A DNA stretch of 64,000 nucleotides from Litsea cubeba (Eukaryota; Streptophyta; Magnoliopsida; Laurales; Lauraceae): the NCBI GenBank assembly GCA_012931725.1, contig CM022945.1, positions 19,950,580-20,014,579 of the forward strand, read 5' to 3'. The notes below the pieces were generated by a model. It made no database searches. It was given only the letters and a program-made list of their open reading frames with translations, and had not been told where the DNA came from. Both the position numbers and the translations under genes were made by a program. Below, in pieces: positions 1 to 12,600 of this stretch. The number at the start of each line of letters is the position of its first letter. The stretch's first letter is position 1.

Positions 1-1151
1 CTAAATTAAATTGGATGAGTCAAAATCAATTGGAGCGAATTGGAATTAATTTCAATTTGAAATCACTTTGCTTCATATATAAATAATTGCTTATGTTATT
101 GAATTGATTATGGATTTTTTCATTTTTATGTTTTATTTCTATGTGTTTTCAAATTTCATTAGATTTTATTCATAGTTTATATCGTTTGTTTGTTTTCATT
201 TTATTTTTTAGTTTTCTTGATCATTAATCTTCAATTTTCAGAGGCTTGTGTTTATTTTAAAATTATATTATATTAGGTTTTCAGTTCTAATGGACTTCTT
301 TTTCTTTCCACTCTCTCATACTAAAACCTTTTGCATTTAATTTTAAAAAAATTATTCATAAAGTTTTTTTTATTAATTTTAATATTTGATTATTTCAATA
401 CGGGCATGTTTTTCTAGTTATAATTAAATAAACAACCACTGGTGTGGACCAACCATCTTGTGGGCCTCAATTTTGCTTTTATATTTCTATAAACCGTGTC
501 TTTGATTCCCTTCCACACACACATACAAAATTAAAATGAAGATGAACTACTTTGACTGTTGTATGTATGGTGTGGATCTTGATTGTCATATTTTTTTGTT
601 CTTGTTTGGTTGCACAGTTGTTGAATTTCTTACTTTGACCTTTTGTATGTGGGGAAATTATATTGGTGAAGTATCCTCATGAGCATGTTCAAGTGGGGAT
701 ATAATTTCGTTATGAGTGCTAATGAGATGACAAAGTTGTGGAAAGATTATATCCAAAGAAATCCCCCCGTTAAAAATATAAGCCTTAGCAAGATCATGCA
801 ACGCTGATTTGGAAGACATAATTACTACTTAATTCAAAAATAGGTTCAGATACCACTTACCGTTAAAGGAAAAAATCACCCTTTTTTTTAAATCGGTGGA
901 TCGTCTTCCTTTTTTTGATATTACGTAATCTACTCGCAATGATTCCACAGAACCAAACTGTTTGTCGATCGGAATCTGGATGCTCAAGATATTGCAGTAC
1001 AAAGGTTTGACGGTCGAAAAATCTCCCTGCCTGCGTGAGCAATCTGCTGACGTCTTACCTGCCAGTCGCCTGCGTCAGCACGTGTACCAGCGCCTACTGA
1101 TGTGGGCCGGGTTAATCTCGGTCGGGTTGGATCTTGATATGACCCAACCTG
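1..1151. other. AT-rich intergenic DNA, no gene seen
   Basis: This stretch is strongly AT-rich with many T and A runs. Open frames are short and show no recognisable domain. I see no RNA gene and no element with paired ends. Confidence 0.6.
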
Positions 1152-1154
1152 TAA

Positions 1155-1437
1155 GGGGGTGTTTGGCACTTTACTTTGTTGAAGTGAAGTGAGGTGAATC
1201 AAGACAATAAAGTACAACGGGTCATATCAAACCCTCTTTTTCCACAAAAAAAAAAAGGTCAATAAAGCAACCTTTTTTCCACTAAAATACAAAAAAAAAA
1301 TTCACATTTCTATATAAAAAGATTCTATATCAAACAATTAAAAACAAAATATCATCATAACACCTTATTTTTTATTCTCTTTTAATTTGATGTTTCATCT
1401 GAACATACTTCAATTCACCACACATCTAAACAGACCC
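1155..1437. mobile_element. Harbinger-like MITE (283 bp)
   Basis: The element starts GGGGGTGTTTGG and ends with the inverted partner CTAAACAGACCC, and both sides carry the trinucleotide TAA (1152-1154 and 1438-1440). A 3-bp TAA/TTA target duplication with a GGG...GTTTGG terminus is the usual signature of PIF/Harbinger (Tourist-like) MITEs. It has no coding capacity. The interior is AT-rich with long A runs. The inverted match is imperfect, so the superfamily call is an inference. Confidence 0.6.
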
Positions 1438-1440
1438 TAA

Positions 1441-3479
1441 ATAAAAAAAGACAAAGGTGATTGCCTCTCTTTTCCTACACGCGTCTCGGGGAGAAGATGA
1501 TGATGAAACCAACAACTGCTTCCACTAAGTCCATTCCAATGCACGGCAAACAAGGCTAGATGTGGAAAATTATATTGGTTGAGGTAAGACAAAATGTACA
1601 CAGATGAAATTATCGGTATATTTAGCCACACCCTTTGCAATAATGTAATATGAGAAAAGCTGATTCTGACTCACCCACAAGAGGAGACTTGACAGTTCAC
1701 ACACAAAAGGACTCTGATAACAGGATAGGGAGAAAGAAGTTTTGCACCTTACCACTGTGAGATTTTGAGCTTTAAATATGTATCTTGTTTTTTTGGTAAA
1801 AACTAAATCTGTATCTTGACATATCTCCACTTACGAAAACTTTAGAAACATTAATTTCAATGCCAAACACCTTCATAGCTTTGGATGGTTACTTGTATTT
1901 TCGATTATTGATTGATATTGATGGGTTGGTCTTGATATGCTCTTTTCTCTTAATCTCAATTTTCAATTTTAATTGCAAATGGACCCCACCTAACAATGGT
2001 ACCTGTGAAGTTTAAAACCGCTGACTGTCCTTTTATTATACCTGGCTTAAGGGCAGTCCGGGGTTCAGTCCTTAATCAATGTCAACACAGAGAGTAATTT
2101 TCTTTAAAATGTTTCAAATTGTACGGATTGCTTGTTCTTTAGCTTTATGTTTTCTTCTGCCCTTGGGGCTAATGGAATATACTAATTCAAACCCCAAAAA
2201 GATTTAAAAAAAGGAAACTAGAAACATGTCTTCGTTGAATTTAATTAAACCCACCTACAGATTTTATTACATAGCTGCAGTGAGCTAAACCAGTTTTCTA
2301 ACTAATAGTTTTGGCTGATGCTGTCGGTCGATCATACCCACAGGCCAAGGGTCAAACTAGCAATTAGGAGGTGGCTAATTTTCACTAATGTGGCCAGTTT
2401 TTATGGTTTTGATAGCTTGCTGTGCAGTTTTATTTATATATTGCTGTTTTATTATTTATTTTTTTCAGAGCGAGAAAAGATTTTCCTAGGATATGCTTGG
2501 ACGAGAAGAAAAGGTGGAGAATCAACAACTTTCTCCATTTTTTTTCAAATATATTCTTTTTTGAGGATTTTATCAAAAAAGAAAATAAATTAGATGGACA
2601 TTAGACTAAAAAGTTCAGTTTAACTTCCCTCCAAGGAAACGGTCTTCGCGTGAAGCAAAGAGCGACAACTATTGCAATGCATTATTTTAAGGAAATGACA
2701 TGTGAATTAGTTTTGGAGTTTGCAATGAGTGAAATTTATCTCCAAGATTGGATGGTGATGGGACCTAGCCTGGCACCTACTAAACAAATCCATGCCAATG
2801 AGGCTCCACAGTCCAATGTTAATGACTGGTGTGTAGACATAGTGGATGCTTGCAGGAGGAAAAAATTCCATCTGACATTCCATTGAAGTTTTAGGAGGTG
2901 AAGTATAAGTAACAAAAGGTTTACGTATTCAAACTCCTATGGACTATTTCATGGACAAACTTCATGATTTAAGGTTCATATTATCTAATTATAAAATTTG
3001 TCCATGGGATTATCCATGTAGCATCACTCTGTAAGTAATGTTCCTTTCTTTTCCCAGAAAGTCTACATGAACTAACTCATTGAGTTAATCCATGGACTAC
3101 CTATAGGGCATATAAGGACGACTTAGATAGTAGGCTTAACTTGCATTCCATAGGGAGGCGTATGCCTTAAAACTACGCCAACACGTGATCAAGTTATGCT
3201 CATTATGAATAAGCATTACCATTATAAAATAAAGATCAAATTGCCGATGGAGGTGTTCCTTAAAAAAGTTTAAAACATGAAAGGGGTCCCATTAATATCC
3301 GATCTTTGATCATAATTCATCAACAGCAAACAATGGTGGTGTTTAACAAGACCTGATCATTTCTCATTTTGTTGAGAGAGATGGTAAAAGACTAAAAGTT
3401 CAACATCTTGTGTAGGCAGCATGCAAAAATCTAACGGCATTACAGATATCAAATTAGTCAAATGGATTAAGTAGAGATC
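1441..3479. other. Unassigned intergenic DNA
   Basis: No gene or bounded element is recognised. A 78-codon plus frame at 2650-2886 has no motif I know and is not supported. This stretch lies downstream of the minus-strand H+-ATPase pseudogene, but I could not find further exons of that gene here. Confidence 0.45.
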
Positions 3480-3496
3480 CTTATCAGCTGAGCAGC
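3480..3496 (-). pseudogene. Short continuation of the H+-ATPase exon beyond the solo LTR
   Basis: With the solo LTR and one GCAGC duplication removed, the exon ending at 6255 continues here as ...FIAAQLI, as expected for a transmembrane helix in the C-terminal half of plant H+-ATPases. The match then stops and an in-frame TAA follows, so the remaining C-terminus and regulatory domain are absent or unrecognisable. Confidence 0.6.
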
Positions 3497-4854
3497 TGTC
3501 ACATCCCAAAAAAAAAAGAATCGGGAAAAACGTGAGAAATAAATCAAATTTAAATTTTCTGTATTTAATACAACACAAGCTTCCAAAAGTGGACCCACAT
3601 AAAATTTCAACCCGTGGTGAGTTAAAATAAATTTCATTAAATTCAGCGGAAGCTTTATTCAATTGGTATTCAAAGTTTTATAAATGAGACCCAACACAAA
3701 ATCAGATAAACATTAATAGTTCAAATTGCAGAATAAGTTAAACAATTTCTAAAAGAAGTCCAATCATTAAAAGAAAGTTCATCTAAAGATTTATAAGATG
3801 ACGTTCACTCTTATGCTGACTCAGACGGTTCCAAAGCCATCTCCGGCATTCCACTCGGGTTCGTCGGTTGGCTCAAACGCTTGATCCTCCTCCGTTTCCT
3901 CGGTAAAGTAGGCTCGGTACTTATGCACAAAATATTACAAAGTAAATAGCAAGAATATGATCGTAATTTGAAATTAAAATATGATATCAAGATGAGTATA
4001 GACAAGTGAGATCATATAGAAGCAAGGATAATAATAATAACAAAAACGAACGTATGACATAAATCCAAGTGATACAAATGAGCAATATAGAAATCACATG
4101 GTGACAAATGTCCCCGTTGTAGGTGGTCAGCCCTAAATAATTTGGAAAAGCCCGTCCATAACGTCGGTAGTCATAAACCGATTAAAGTGTGAGGATAATC
4201 TATCCATAATTCAAAGCGGATATAAGTGATCCGGTAACATCGGTGCTCAATCGTCCATATATCGATCTGCAGTCGTCTATAAATGACCCACATACATAAT
4301 AGACCCGATTAATAATGCTCCGGCCCAAGAGTCCTAAGTCAAATGAAGTACTATCCATTTCACATTTCATATCATAGTCAAATCATTACATATAAATTGT
4401 CAAGCCACCTCAATATCCATAAACAACACAATAGAATATGCATCTAAATGAATACATAACATAAACCAAGATATGCATGCAAATTTGAAGGTCAAGACAT
4501 AAATACAAACCAACCTAAAGTTAGAAGTATATTCATATACCCTTCAACACACAACGATCAACACCGATGAGTTAGGGGAGTTATATCTCTCAAAATTCAT
4601 GGTGCATAGACCCAATGAAGGGTTCCCAATAGATATGTAATGACCCTTTATCGCTAGAGTTTATGAAAGGCATACCAGGTATTTGAATCCTACAGTCAAT
4701 AAGACACCGTACGCTCAAAGACGGTTCTTATGTAAGGTCTAGGTTGATAATTAAGGTTATTAAATCCAGATAAGGTCCTGTACACGATTCCACAGTTCCC
4801 CAAAATGATATAGAGCCAAAACAATCGAAGAAGAATCACAAATTGCCAAAGTAC

Positions 4855-5048
4855 ACTGAACGTTTGAACGGTCGAGTCGAGGGCAACGTTCGAACGTTCG
4901 GTGCCTCGGGTTTTTGGCTAAGGGGCTAAGAGACTCAAACGTTCGAATGTTTGAAGAGAACGTTCGACGTCTCTGCCTTTTGGCCCAGACGATCGTGGAT
5001 TCGCACGTCCGACGTTCAATGGCAACATTTAAACGTTCGACGTCCATA
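4855..5048. repeat. Cluster of GTTCGAAC-type palindromic words in the solo LTR
   Basis: Variants of AACGTTCGAACGTTCG recur here (for example near 4860, 4888, 4936, 4960, 5010 and 5033) in an otherwise AT-rich LTR. The words are self-complementary and CpG-bearing. A comparable cluster with a different word occurs in the other long LTR at about 56193-56530. Confidence 0.6.
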
Positions 5049-5551
5049 ACGTTGGCCGAGTTCGTGCACAGACGCAGAGATTAGGGATTTTTCCCCTTTT
5101 TCATTCATTTTCCTCCCTGTACCAAAAGAGAGTTCCATCCACCAAAAGTACATCAAAAGGTCATATTTAATTGAAAATGAATGAAAACCACAATTCCATT
5201 ATCCAACACCAAATAACCCAAAACCATTAGAAAACCCTAATCCACCATTACCATTTAAAATGGGCAATTAAACAAACCTATATGCACATTAACAGGAATC
5301 AAAGATCAAACACATATTCAATAACAAATCATGATAATGTACCTGCCTTTATTCGAAGTTATGAAAAGTGCAATAGGGTTCTTAACCAACACCCAATTCG
5401 ATATTACAACGATACTCGAGCACAATCCTAACACCAATTTGACATAGAAGATGAGAAAGAAATGCTCAAATGAGAAAATATATGGTAATCTTACCCAAAA
5501 CCCACCATTGAAAAGGATGAGAAGGTAACCCTACAGTAGAGATTTACTCTT

Positions 5552-5844
5552 GGGCATGTTTGGGAACTCTACTGGTAGAGTTAAAGTTGAGTAGATCCCC
5601 ATTTTCCCAAAAAAACTCCCACCAAAAGCACTTTATCTCAAACTTCCCACTATATTTAAAAAAAAAAAGTCAAAAAGTAACCACTAAAAGATAAAAAAAC
5701 TCCCCTTTTCAATAAAAAAAACCAAAAAGATTCCTCCTCAAATAACTAAAAATAAAATACCATATAACTCATTTATATTTTATTATTTCTTCAAAATAAC
5801 ATTCACTCCACTCAACTCTACAAGTAAAGCCCCCAAACAGGGCC
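5552..5844. mobile_element. MITE nested in the solo LTR (293 bp)
   Basis: The ends are GGGCATGTTTGGGAACTCTAC and the inverted CCCCCAAACAGGGCC, followed inward on both sides by matching GTAGAGTT-type sequence. The right flank is TAA while the left flank is CTT, so the expected 3-bp duplication is not clean. End style and size resemble the MITE at 1155-1437, suggesting the same Harbinger-like class. It must be younger than the LTR that contains it. Confidence 0.5.
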
Positions 5845-6254
5845 TAAATGATTTGAGGAGAGGGTTACATGAGATAAGAAAGTTGAGCGAAGAATGATGG
5901 TATCCTCTGATTGCAATTCCAATAACTGGATCCGATAGTTGCAATGGCTTGGGAAGTTGAAAGAGGAGGAAGGATAAGAACCGGAAGGAGTTACAGAAAA
6001 GAAGTGGGCAAAGATAAGTATGTGCGGTTCTTTAAACTAGGGGTTTGGTTAATAGAGTTAATATTCCCTGGGCTTAAGTTAATGGGTTAAACTGCAGGAC
6101 ATGTCATCTACCCAGTGGCGCAACTCACCGAACCCAGAATCCAAGCTAACGTGTACCACACTTAACTCTAACAACTTAATTAACTAAAATACATTTATTT
6201 AAAATAATAATAATATTTTAATAAAAATATAATTAGTGGGGCAGGAACCTTACA

Positions 6255-8400
6255 GCAGCAATAAAGGCACTGGCTAAGAGGAGACCTAAACCTTCTGCAC
6301 AGGACCAGCTAAGAGATCGGGCGATGAAAATGAGGGCTTGGCTTGCAATACTTACCTGAAGGTACAAGGTAGCCTTCGTTTCATGAGGTTCTTTCCTTAG
6401 TGATCTAACCCCAAATTTGTCCTGCATCAGAAGAAATAAAGACATTTAACTGTTATTCATTTTTTACTGTATCAAATGAGAATGAATTCAATATTAGATA
6501 ATAGTATCGGAAAAAAATCAGTATCAATCATAGCCTAGAAGAAGATCACTGCAATCAAGGCTAAATAACTTCCTAGCGTCACAGCGGTCAGAAAGACCTC
6601 TCTCAGCTTCCAACTATCCGGCATGGGAGATGGCTTAACTTGATCCCTTGGGATTGTCATGATTGAGGTACTGACTGAGGTAAAGGAGCTGTGAGTATAT
6701 CTTATAATTGTTCGTGAGTTCTTGATTTATGGATCGTGATTTTTATCTTTGAAAAATGTTTTCACGCTAAATAGTGTGTATGTCTTCTTGTGGTGATAGT
6801 TTGGTAGATTTATTTGCTAGTTTTATCTTATTTGGTTTGTTATATCCGCTGCATTGGTTTGATTAATTAGGCCAGCATCTATTTTAATAGGTTTTGCGGA
6901 ACTTTCATGTAGGATACATGTTTGTTCCCATTCCTAGCCTTTGCCTTGTCTCCTTGGCAATGGGAAGATAGTCGCCTAAAGTTACAGGAACACATGAGAA
7001 CATGCGAACATGGAAATAAATTGGTCTACCAAAAATAGAATAGGAAATTGGAATTACTGATAATCATTTTCACATTGACGCCCGACCAAGTTGTGAGCTC
7101 TTCTGAAGGTTTTTGCGCTATCATGCCTGAGAGGGTCAAAGAGAGGTAACAAGCCAACAAATTGCCATGATGCTATCGCACTCTTCTCGTCCTCTCAGGA
7201 ACTTGCTGCAAAATAAATAATAGAAATGGTATAACGTTGAACATTCTATTACATAGAAACAAAAATAAAGTTTAGGAGTCATGAACTCATGATAATAAAC
7301 CTGTCTGGCGACTGCTAATGATCGAAGCCCGTGTTTTGTAAATTTGTCATCCATGGCGCAGACCTTCTTCATAACATCTTCTTCGCAATTGCATAAGCTC
7401 ACAATCTGATTTTAGAGACAAAACACAAGTGAAATACTGCTCTTCCACATTAAAATCTCCTGGATCCCCATAGGAGGAACAAAGAAAGGTTACAAGATGA
7501 CAAACATGCTCAAGGTAACCTTTGCTAGCACGATGTCTGTCGCCATTTGAATCTAAATATGTGAGAGCAGTCCATTTGTCCACAGAATTGGAGGGAACGA
7601 AATACACCTCTCTAATACCAGCTCTGGCCTGTTGAGATAAGAATATAAATATATTAACAATAGTAACAAGTTTTAGTAGCATCGTTGCATTCCCTTTCGG
7701 ATGAAACAAAATAATCCAGGAGGTGATTCTCTTCGTGTGTTATGTCCAAAAGGCATTTACTTGATATTTTCTTTGACAATTTTACTCTTGGTCAACTATC
7801 AAAAAGGTCACAACAGCTAAGAAAAGGAAAGACAAGTAAAATCCAACCCTCCTAGGTGATGGTGTATGCCGTCCTAAATTTTGTGAAATGAGACATGAGA
7901 AAGCAGGACATGCAGTTGTATGGAAAGAGACTCTTGTGCTCATTTTCTATGGTATTGAAATGCCAATAAGGCCTTATTAAGCCACCACAACAAGCTAGTC
8001 TTACTTGATATTTCCTTTGACAATTTTACTCTTGGTTAGCTAGCAAAAAGGTCACAATAGCTAAGAAAAGGTAAGACAACCATTTCATGTAAAATCAATC
8101 GTCCTAGCTGATGGTGTATGCCGTCCTAAATTTTGTGAAATGAAAACTGAGAAAGCAGACATGCAGTTGTATGGAAAAAGATTCTTGTGCACAATTTCTA
8201 TGGTATTGAAATGCCAATGAGCCCTTATTAAGCCTCCACAATAAGCTAGTCTTCTAGGTTTCTATATGTAGCTTATAGGTTTTATTGCTAAACTTTTAGC
8301 TCTAAATCTAACGATCATTCAGGTAATAGAAATAAGAATTAAGCAATACCTGATTGGGATCTGCAAGCATTCCAACAACGGCAGCATCAATAGCATCCTG
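6255..8400 (-). pseudogene. Plasma-membrane H+-ATPase (P3A P-type ATPase) pseudogene
   Basis: Minus-strand exons matching plant H+-ATPases occur in the correct order. 8350-8400 encodes the DAIDAAVVGMLADP segment. 7520-7628 encodes ARAGIREVYF...VDKWTALTYL. 7301-7405 ends GLRSLAVARQ. About 7058-7205 carries FVGLLPLFDPLRHDSA. 6909-6978 carries ETRQRLGMGTNMYP. 6503-6672 carries PSPMPDSWKLREVF. 6255-6421 carries KFGVRSL...YLQVSIASQALIF. Several exons keep AG/GT borders. The family pumps protons out of the cell across the plasma membrane. This copy is dead: it has frameshifts in the 7058-7205 exon, a TAG where the family has Trp (near 6532), and no TGDGVNDAP hinge region. Two LTR insertions lie in exons, at 6254/3497 and 8401. 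After the solo LTR only the QLI residues (3480-3496) continue. The amino half, including the DKTGT phosphorylation site, was not found beyond 19531. Retained introns argue against a retrocopy. Confidence 0.88.
7757..8254. repeat. Imperfect tandem duplication (about 245-254 bp x 2) in a pseudogene intron
   Basis: Units 7757-8000 and 8001-8254 both begin TTACTTGATATTT, share GGTGTATGCCGTCCTAAATT and end near AAGCTAGTCTT, with scattered substitutions and small indels. The duplication lies in the intron between the DAIDAA exon and the ARAGIREV exon of the H+-ATPase pseudogene. Confidence 0.8.
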
Positions 8401-8405
8401 GTTTG

Positions 8406-9049
8406 TGATGGGTCAGGCCCAACCCGGATTGCGGTAAAGAGTCAGGTCCAGACAACCCGGTCCATCCGAGGTCATGGGTCGGGCCAGTTTAGCTCAGTTG
8501 ATATTCGAAACTCGTTGAAGGAAGCCTCGTCACGTCAAGGCCTCCGAGTCATCACAACGAAGTCCTCCCCTCACCCGCTCTTACCAAATCTCGCGAAGAA
8601 ACTCTCACCTGCCCTCCACCTTGCTCGTTCCTCGAGGACACGTCTAAGGCTCCAAGCCCTCGGCCTTGCTCGTTCCTCGAGGACACGTCTGAGGCTCCAG
8701 GCTCCAGAGAGACGTTGTTGCGCTCTAAGCCCTCCGCCTTGCTCGTTCCTCGAGGACACGTCTGAGGCTCCAGGCTCCAGAGAGACGTTGTTGCATCCCA
8801 TCTGTTGGGGGATGGTTATAAATTCAGGGTCTCCTCATCACTTGAGGGGCAATGCTAAAAATCTTACTCACCTCTCTCTCGCTTGTAATCCACCTTATCA
8901 ATCAAAGATCACCATATTCAAAGTGGACGTAGGTCATACAGACCGAACCACTATAAATTCCCTCTCTCTCTCTCATTTATTTACTACATTCTCACCTAGC
9001 ATTTATTACTTGACCGGTGGTGTCCGAAAACCTATTTTTGGCATCATCA
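8406..9049 (+). repeat. 5' LTR of Tat copy 1 (644 bp)
   Basis: It begins TGATGGGTCAGG and ends GGCATCATCA. It carries three tandem units built on GCTCGTTCCTCGAGGACACG (around 8617-8780), a CTCTCTCTC tract and GGTTATAAATTC at about 8813, which could serve as the TATA element of the U3 promoter. The TATA role is inferred. Confidence 0.92.
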
Positions 9050-9052
9050 GTT

Positions 9053-9070
9053 TGGCGCCCTCTGTGGGAA
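9053..9070 (+). other. Primer-binding site of Tat copy 1
   Basis: TGGCGCCCTCTGTGGGAA starts three bases after the 5' LTR. Copy 2 has TGGCGCCGTCTGTGGGAA at the same place, the form common in Tat elements. Copy 1 therefore carries one substitution in its tRNA-pairing stretch. I do not assign the tRNA. Confidence 0.8.
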
Positions 9071-9414
9071 ACGAAAAAATTCAAACCCCTTTGTTAGAAT
9101 CATGGTGATCAGCACGAGGTCTGGAAGACGAGAGGATAACCCTGGCCTAACTACGGGTCCGGGCCCTAACGCTCAGCCTAACTCTCCCAGACAGGGAGAG
9201 AACGGTCCTCCACCGGGTAATCCTGTCCCGATTACCCCCGCTCCTACTCCCTCTCCACAGCAGATGATGGAGACCATGCAGCAGCTGGTGACTCAAAACC
9301 AGCAAATCCTCCAGCTTATGCTCGCAGGGCAAGGAGGAGCACCATTCGGTGGGATACAGCAGCAGGAGGCGACGCGCTCGCGGGGCCCGACCGCTCCGCG
9401 AAACGGGGCGCCTC

Positions 9415-9600
9415 ACCCGGGCGCCCATCCCCTGGGCGCCCAGGCAAGAGGTCTTCCTATGGGCGCCCAGCCAAATCTCCCTCACCCGGGCGCCCATCCC
9501 CTGGGCGCCCAGGCAAGAGGACTTCCTGTGGGCGCCCAGCCCAATCTCCATCACCTGGGCGCCCATCCCTATGGCGCCCAGGGTCGAGGAGTTCCCCTGA
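9415..9600 (+). repeat. 69-bp tandem repeat in gag built on GGGCGCCC
   Basis: Nearly three units run in frame, each encoding about 23 residues of the HPGAHPLGAQARGLP type. Each unit contains several copies of the palindrome GGGCGCCC or its CTGGGCGCCCAG extension. Copy 2 has the same array at about 30459-30643. Confidence 0.85.
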
Positions 9601-12600
9601 TGACTCAGTTCCATCGCGCCCAGGATGCCACTGCCGGAGCTCCTTTGGACCCCCCACCTGGCCCGAGCCTGGCTGGTCCACAAGGTCATGCTTATTATGC
9701 GGTGCCTCCACCTCCGGGTGGAGCCCAGTTTGCAGAACCTCCGGCTGATGATCCCCACTTCCAAGAAGGGGAAAGTGAGAATAATACAGTGGAGGAGGAA
9801 AGCAACCTCCCTGGTCTTTCCATAGAACCCTATAATCAATGGGAGGAAAAATTCAAAGAGATGCAGAATCAACTGGGTGATGTCTTCAATGCTATGAAGG
9901 CCCAGGCACCGGAGACTGTGGATTATCTAGTCGGGCGGACGGATACACCGTTCAAACCCGATATAGTACATTACCCCCTTCCAAGGAAGTTCAAGATGCC
10001 GTCCATGGAGACCTTCGATGGGAGGAAGGATCCATTAGACCATCTTGAAACTTACAAAACCAGGATGCAGCTCCACAACATCCCTGACGAGATAATGTGC
10101 AGAGCCTTTCCAACCACTTTGAAAGGTTCTGCCCGCCAGTGGTTCGCAAATCTCCCCTCAGCATCCATCGCCACCTTCGGAGAGTTGAGCAAGTCTTTCG
10201 TCTCGCACTTCATAGGTGGGCGCCGCCACCAGAAGCCCGCAACACACCTGCTTAGTATAAAGTAGGAGGAGAATGAAAGCCTAAGGAGTTACCTCACTCG
10301 TTTTAACGAGGAGGTACTCCAAGTCGAGGAGCCCGACGACAAGGTCTCCATGACGGCTTTCCTTGGAGGCCTTCGTTCCTCGAGCTTTCTCTTTTTCGTA
10401 ATGAAGCGCCCGCCGAAGAGCTTCTCGGAACTGTTGGCCAAAGCCCAAAAGTATATGAATGCGGAAGACATCACCAGGGCGAGGCGCGGAGAATCCTCCA
10501 GAGCGAACAGTAAGGGAAAAGAGAGGAGCAGAGACGAGAAGAAGGAAGCTAGCAACAAGCGGAGCACGACAGAGAGAGTACCTGTCAGAGACCGGCTTGG
10601 TCCCGCTCCGCAAAGGGACAGGCTGGCGTTCACGCCTCTCACGGCCACGGTGGAGCAGATCTTGTTCCAAATACAAGATGACCCAGCCATAAAATGGCCA
10701 GGAAAGATGAAGTCTCCTCCGAATCGGAGGAATCCGAACAAATACTGTCGCTTCCATCGCGACCATGGCCATGACACTGACGACTGCTACGAGCTCAAAC
10801 GCCAGATTGAGGAGCTCATCCAGCACGGCCACCTACGTCAGTATGTTGCCGGCAGGGGACAAGCACCTCCACCACCTCCACCTCACAATCAGGAAAATCA
10901 GCAACCGATCGGAGAAATCCGAACAATTTCTGGAGGGCTAACAGAGTCGTTCTCGGCCATGAAGGCCCATGCCAGAAAGGCAAGGCATCTTGAGGAGGCA
11001 CGCCCGTCCAAGGCGCCAAGGCATGGAAATAATGAAGTTATATCCTTCTCAGACAAGGATTTGGAGGGGATCCAGCACCCTCACGACGACCCTCTTGTGC
11101 TCACGATGACGGTCGCCAATTTTCAAGTGCATAGGATCCTGGTAGACAGTGGAAGCTCTGCAGACATTCTGTTTGTAGAAACTTATGACAAGCTGAGGCT
11201 GGGACGGGAGAGGTTGCAGCCCGTCAAGTTTCCTCTCATCGGCTTTTCAGGAGAGAAGGTGTATCCCCTTGGGGCAATCACACTGCCAGTCACAGCCGGG
11301 ACTGCGCCTCGAACTTCCACAACAATGGTCAATTTCCTGGTGATTGACTGTGCATCGGCTTACAATATCATCCTGGGGCGTCCAACTCTTAATGCCTTAA
11401 GAGCGGTCCTCTCTACGTTTCATCTCATCCTCCGGTTTCCAACTCCTAATGGGATTGGAGAGGTAAGAGGGAATCAAGTAGCTGCAAGGGAATGCTACGT
11501 CTCCTCTATGAAAGCCAAGAAAACGCAGGAGGCGTTACAAGTCGAAATATCGGACCCAAGAGATGAAACCACGGCAGAGAGAGGAGAACCAGTCGAGGAG
11601 CTCACCTCAGTGGTCCTAGATGAAGACTTCCCAGCCAAGAGAGTACATATTGGCTCTTCTCTCCCTGAGGATCGGGCCAGCCAGCTGACAGACTTCTTGA
11701 GAAGTAATATGGATGTTTTCGCATGGTCGCATGCGGATCTTGAAGGGATTGATCCCGACGTCGCAACCCACCGCCTCAATGTCGACCCTGGCTACAAGCC
11801 TGTCCGACAAAAGCTTAGAGGGGCCTCCACAGAAAGGGCCCAAGCAATGGACAATGAAGTCGGAAAGTTGCTGGAGAACGGGGCTGTCAAGGAAGTAGCC
11901 TACCCTGAATGGCTCTCAAATGTTGTGATGGTGAAGAAGTCCAGCGGAAAATGGCGCCTGTGCGTTGACTTCTCGGAGGTTAACAAAGCGTGCCCAAAGG
12001 ACAGCTACCCCCTACCAAGGATTGACCTCCTCATCGACGCCACAGCAGGTCATGAACTACTCTCGTTTTTGGATGCATACTCTGGATACAACCAGATTAG
12101 CATGCACCCCCCGGATCAGGAGAAGACATCATTCATCACCCCGAAAGGAACCTACTGTTATAGGGTCATGCCTTTCGGACTGAAGAATGCGGGCGCCACC
12201 TATCAACGTCTAGTGAACAAGATGTTCCACTCTCAAATCGGGCGGACCATGGAGGTTTACGTAGACGACATGCTGGTGAAGAGCCTCGCCGCAGCCGACC
12301 ATATCGCCCATCTGCAAGAGACCTTTGACACTCTCAGGCTTTTTCGCATGAAATTGAATCCTGAGAAGTGTGCCTTTGGTGTAGGATCCGGAAAGTTCTT
12401 AGGTTTTATGGTCGACCAGAGGGGGATCGAGGCGAACCCAAATAAAATCAAGGCCATAATAGATATGAAGTCACCCTCTTCCACAAAGGAGTTGCAGCGC
12501 CTCAATGGAAGGATTGCGGCACTTAGCAGATTTGTTTCCAAATCTGCAGACAAGTGCTTACCCTTCTTCAAGATCCTCCGCAAAACATTCCAATGGGGGC

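Larger units (their letters stand above)
3497..6254 (-). mobile_element. Solo LTR, Del/Tekay-type Ty3/gypsy (2,758 bp)
   Basis: Read on the minus strand the segment begins TGTAAGGTTCCTGCCCC and ends GGGATGTGACA, so it has TG...CA termini. The 5-bp target duplication GCAGC is intact at 3492-3496 and 6255-6259. No coding sequence, primer-binding site or second LTR copy lies inside, so the simplest reading is a solo LTR left by LTR-LTR recombination. Length and terminal words fit the long LTRs of the Del/Tekay group; that assignment is inferred. It interrupts an exon of the H+-ATPase pseudogene: removing the LTR and one TSD restores a continuous reading across the junction. It carries a nested MITE (5552-5844) and a CpG-rich palindromic cluster (about 4855-5048). 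Confidence 0.8.

Noticed and set aside
2650..2886. 78-codon plus frame
   Set aside because: No motif, no gene context and no codon pattern that distinguishes it from chance.
6233..6445. Reading the 70-codon minus frame as an intact exon end
   Set aside because: Its last residues (VRFLPH) come from the solo LTR; the exon really continues at 3496.
7347..7709. 120-codon minus frame as a single gene
   Set aside because: It reads through introns of the H+-ATPase pseudogene; only 7520-7628 and the end of 7301-7405 in another frame match the family.
8515..9108. 197-codon plus frame across the 5' LTR (and its twin at 18996-19592)
   Set aside because: It lies inside the LTR, repeats in both LTRs and runs through the CTCGAGGACACG units; it has no domain and is explained by LTR sequence.
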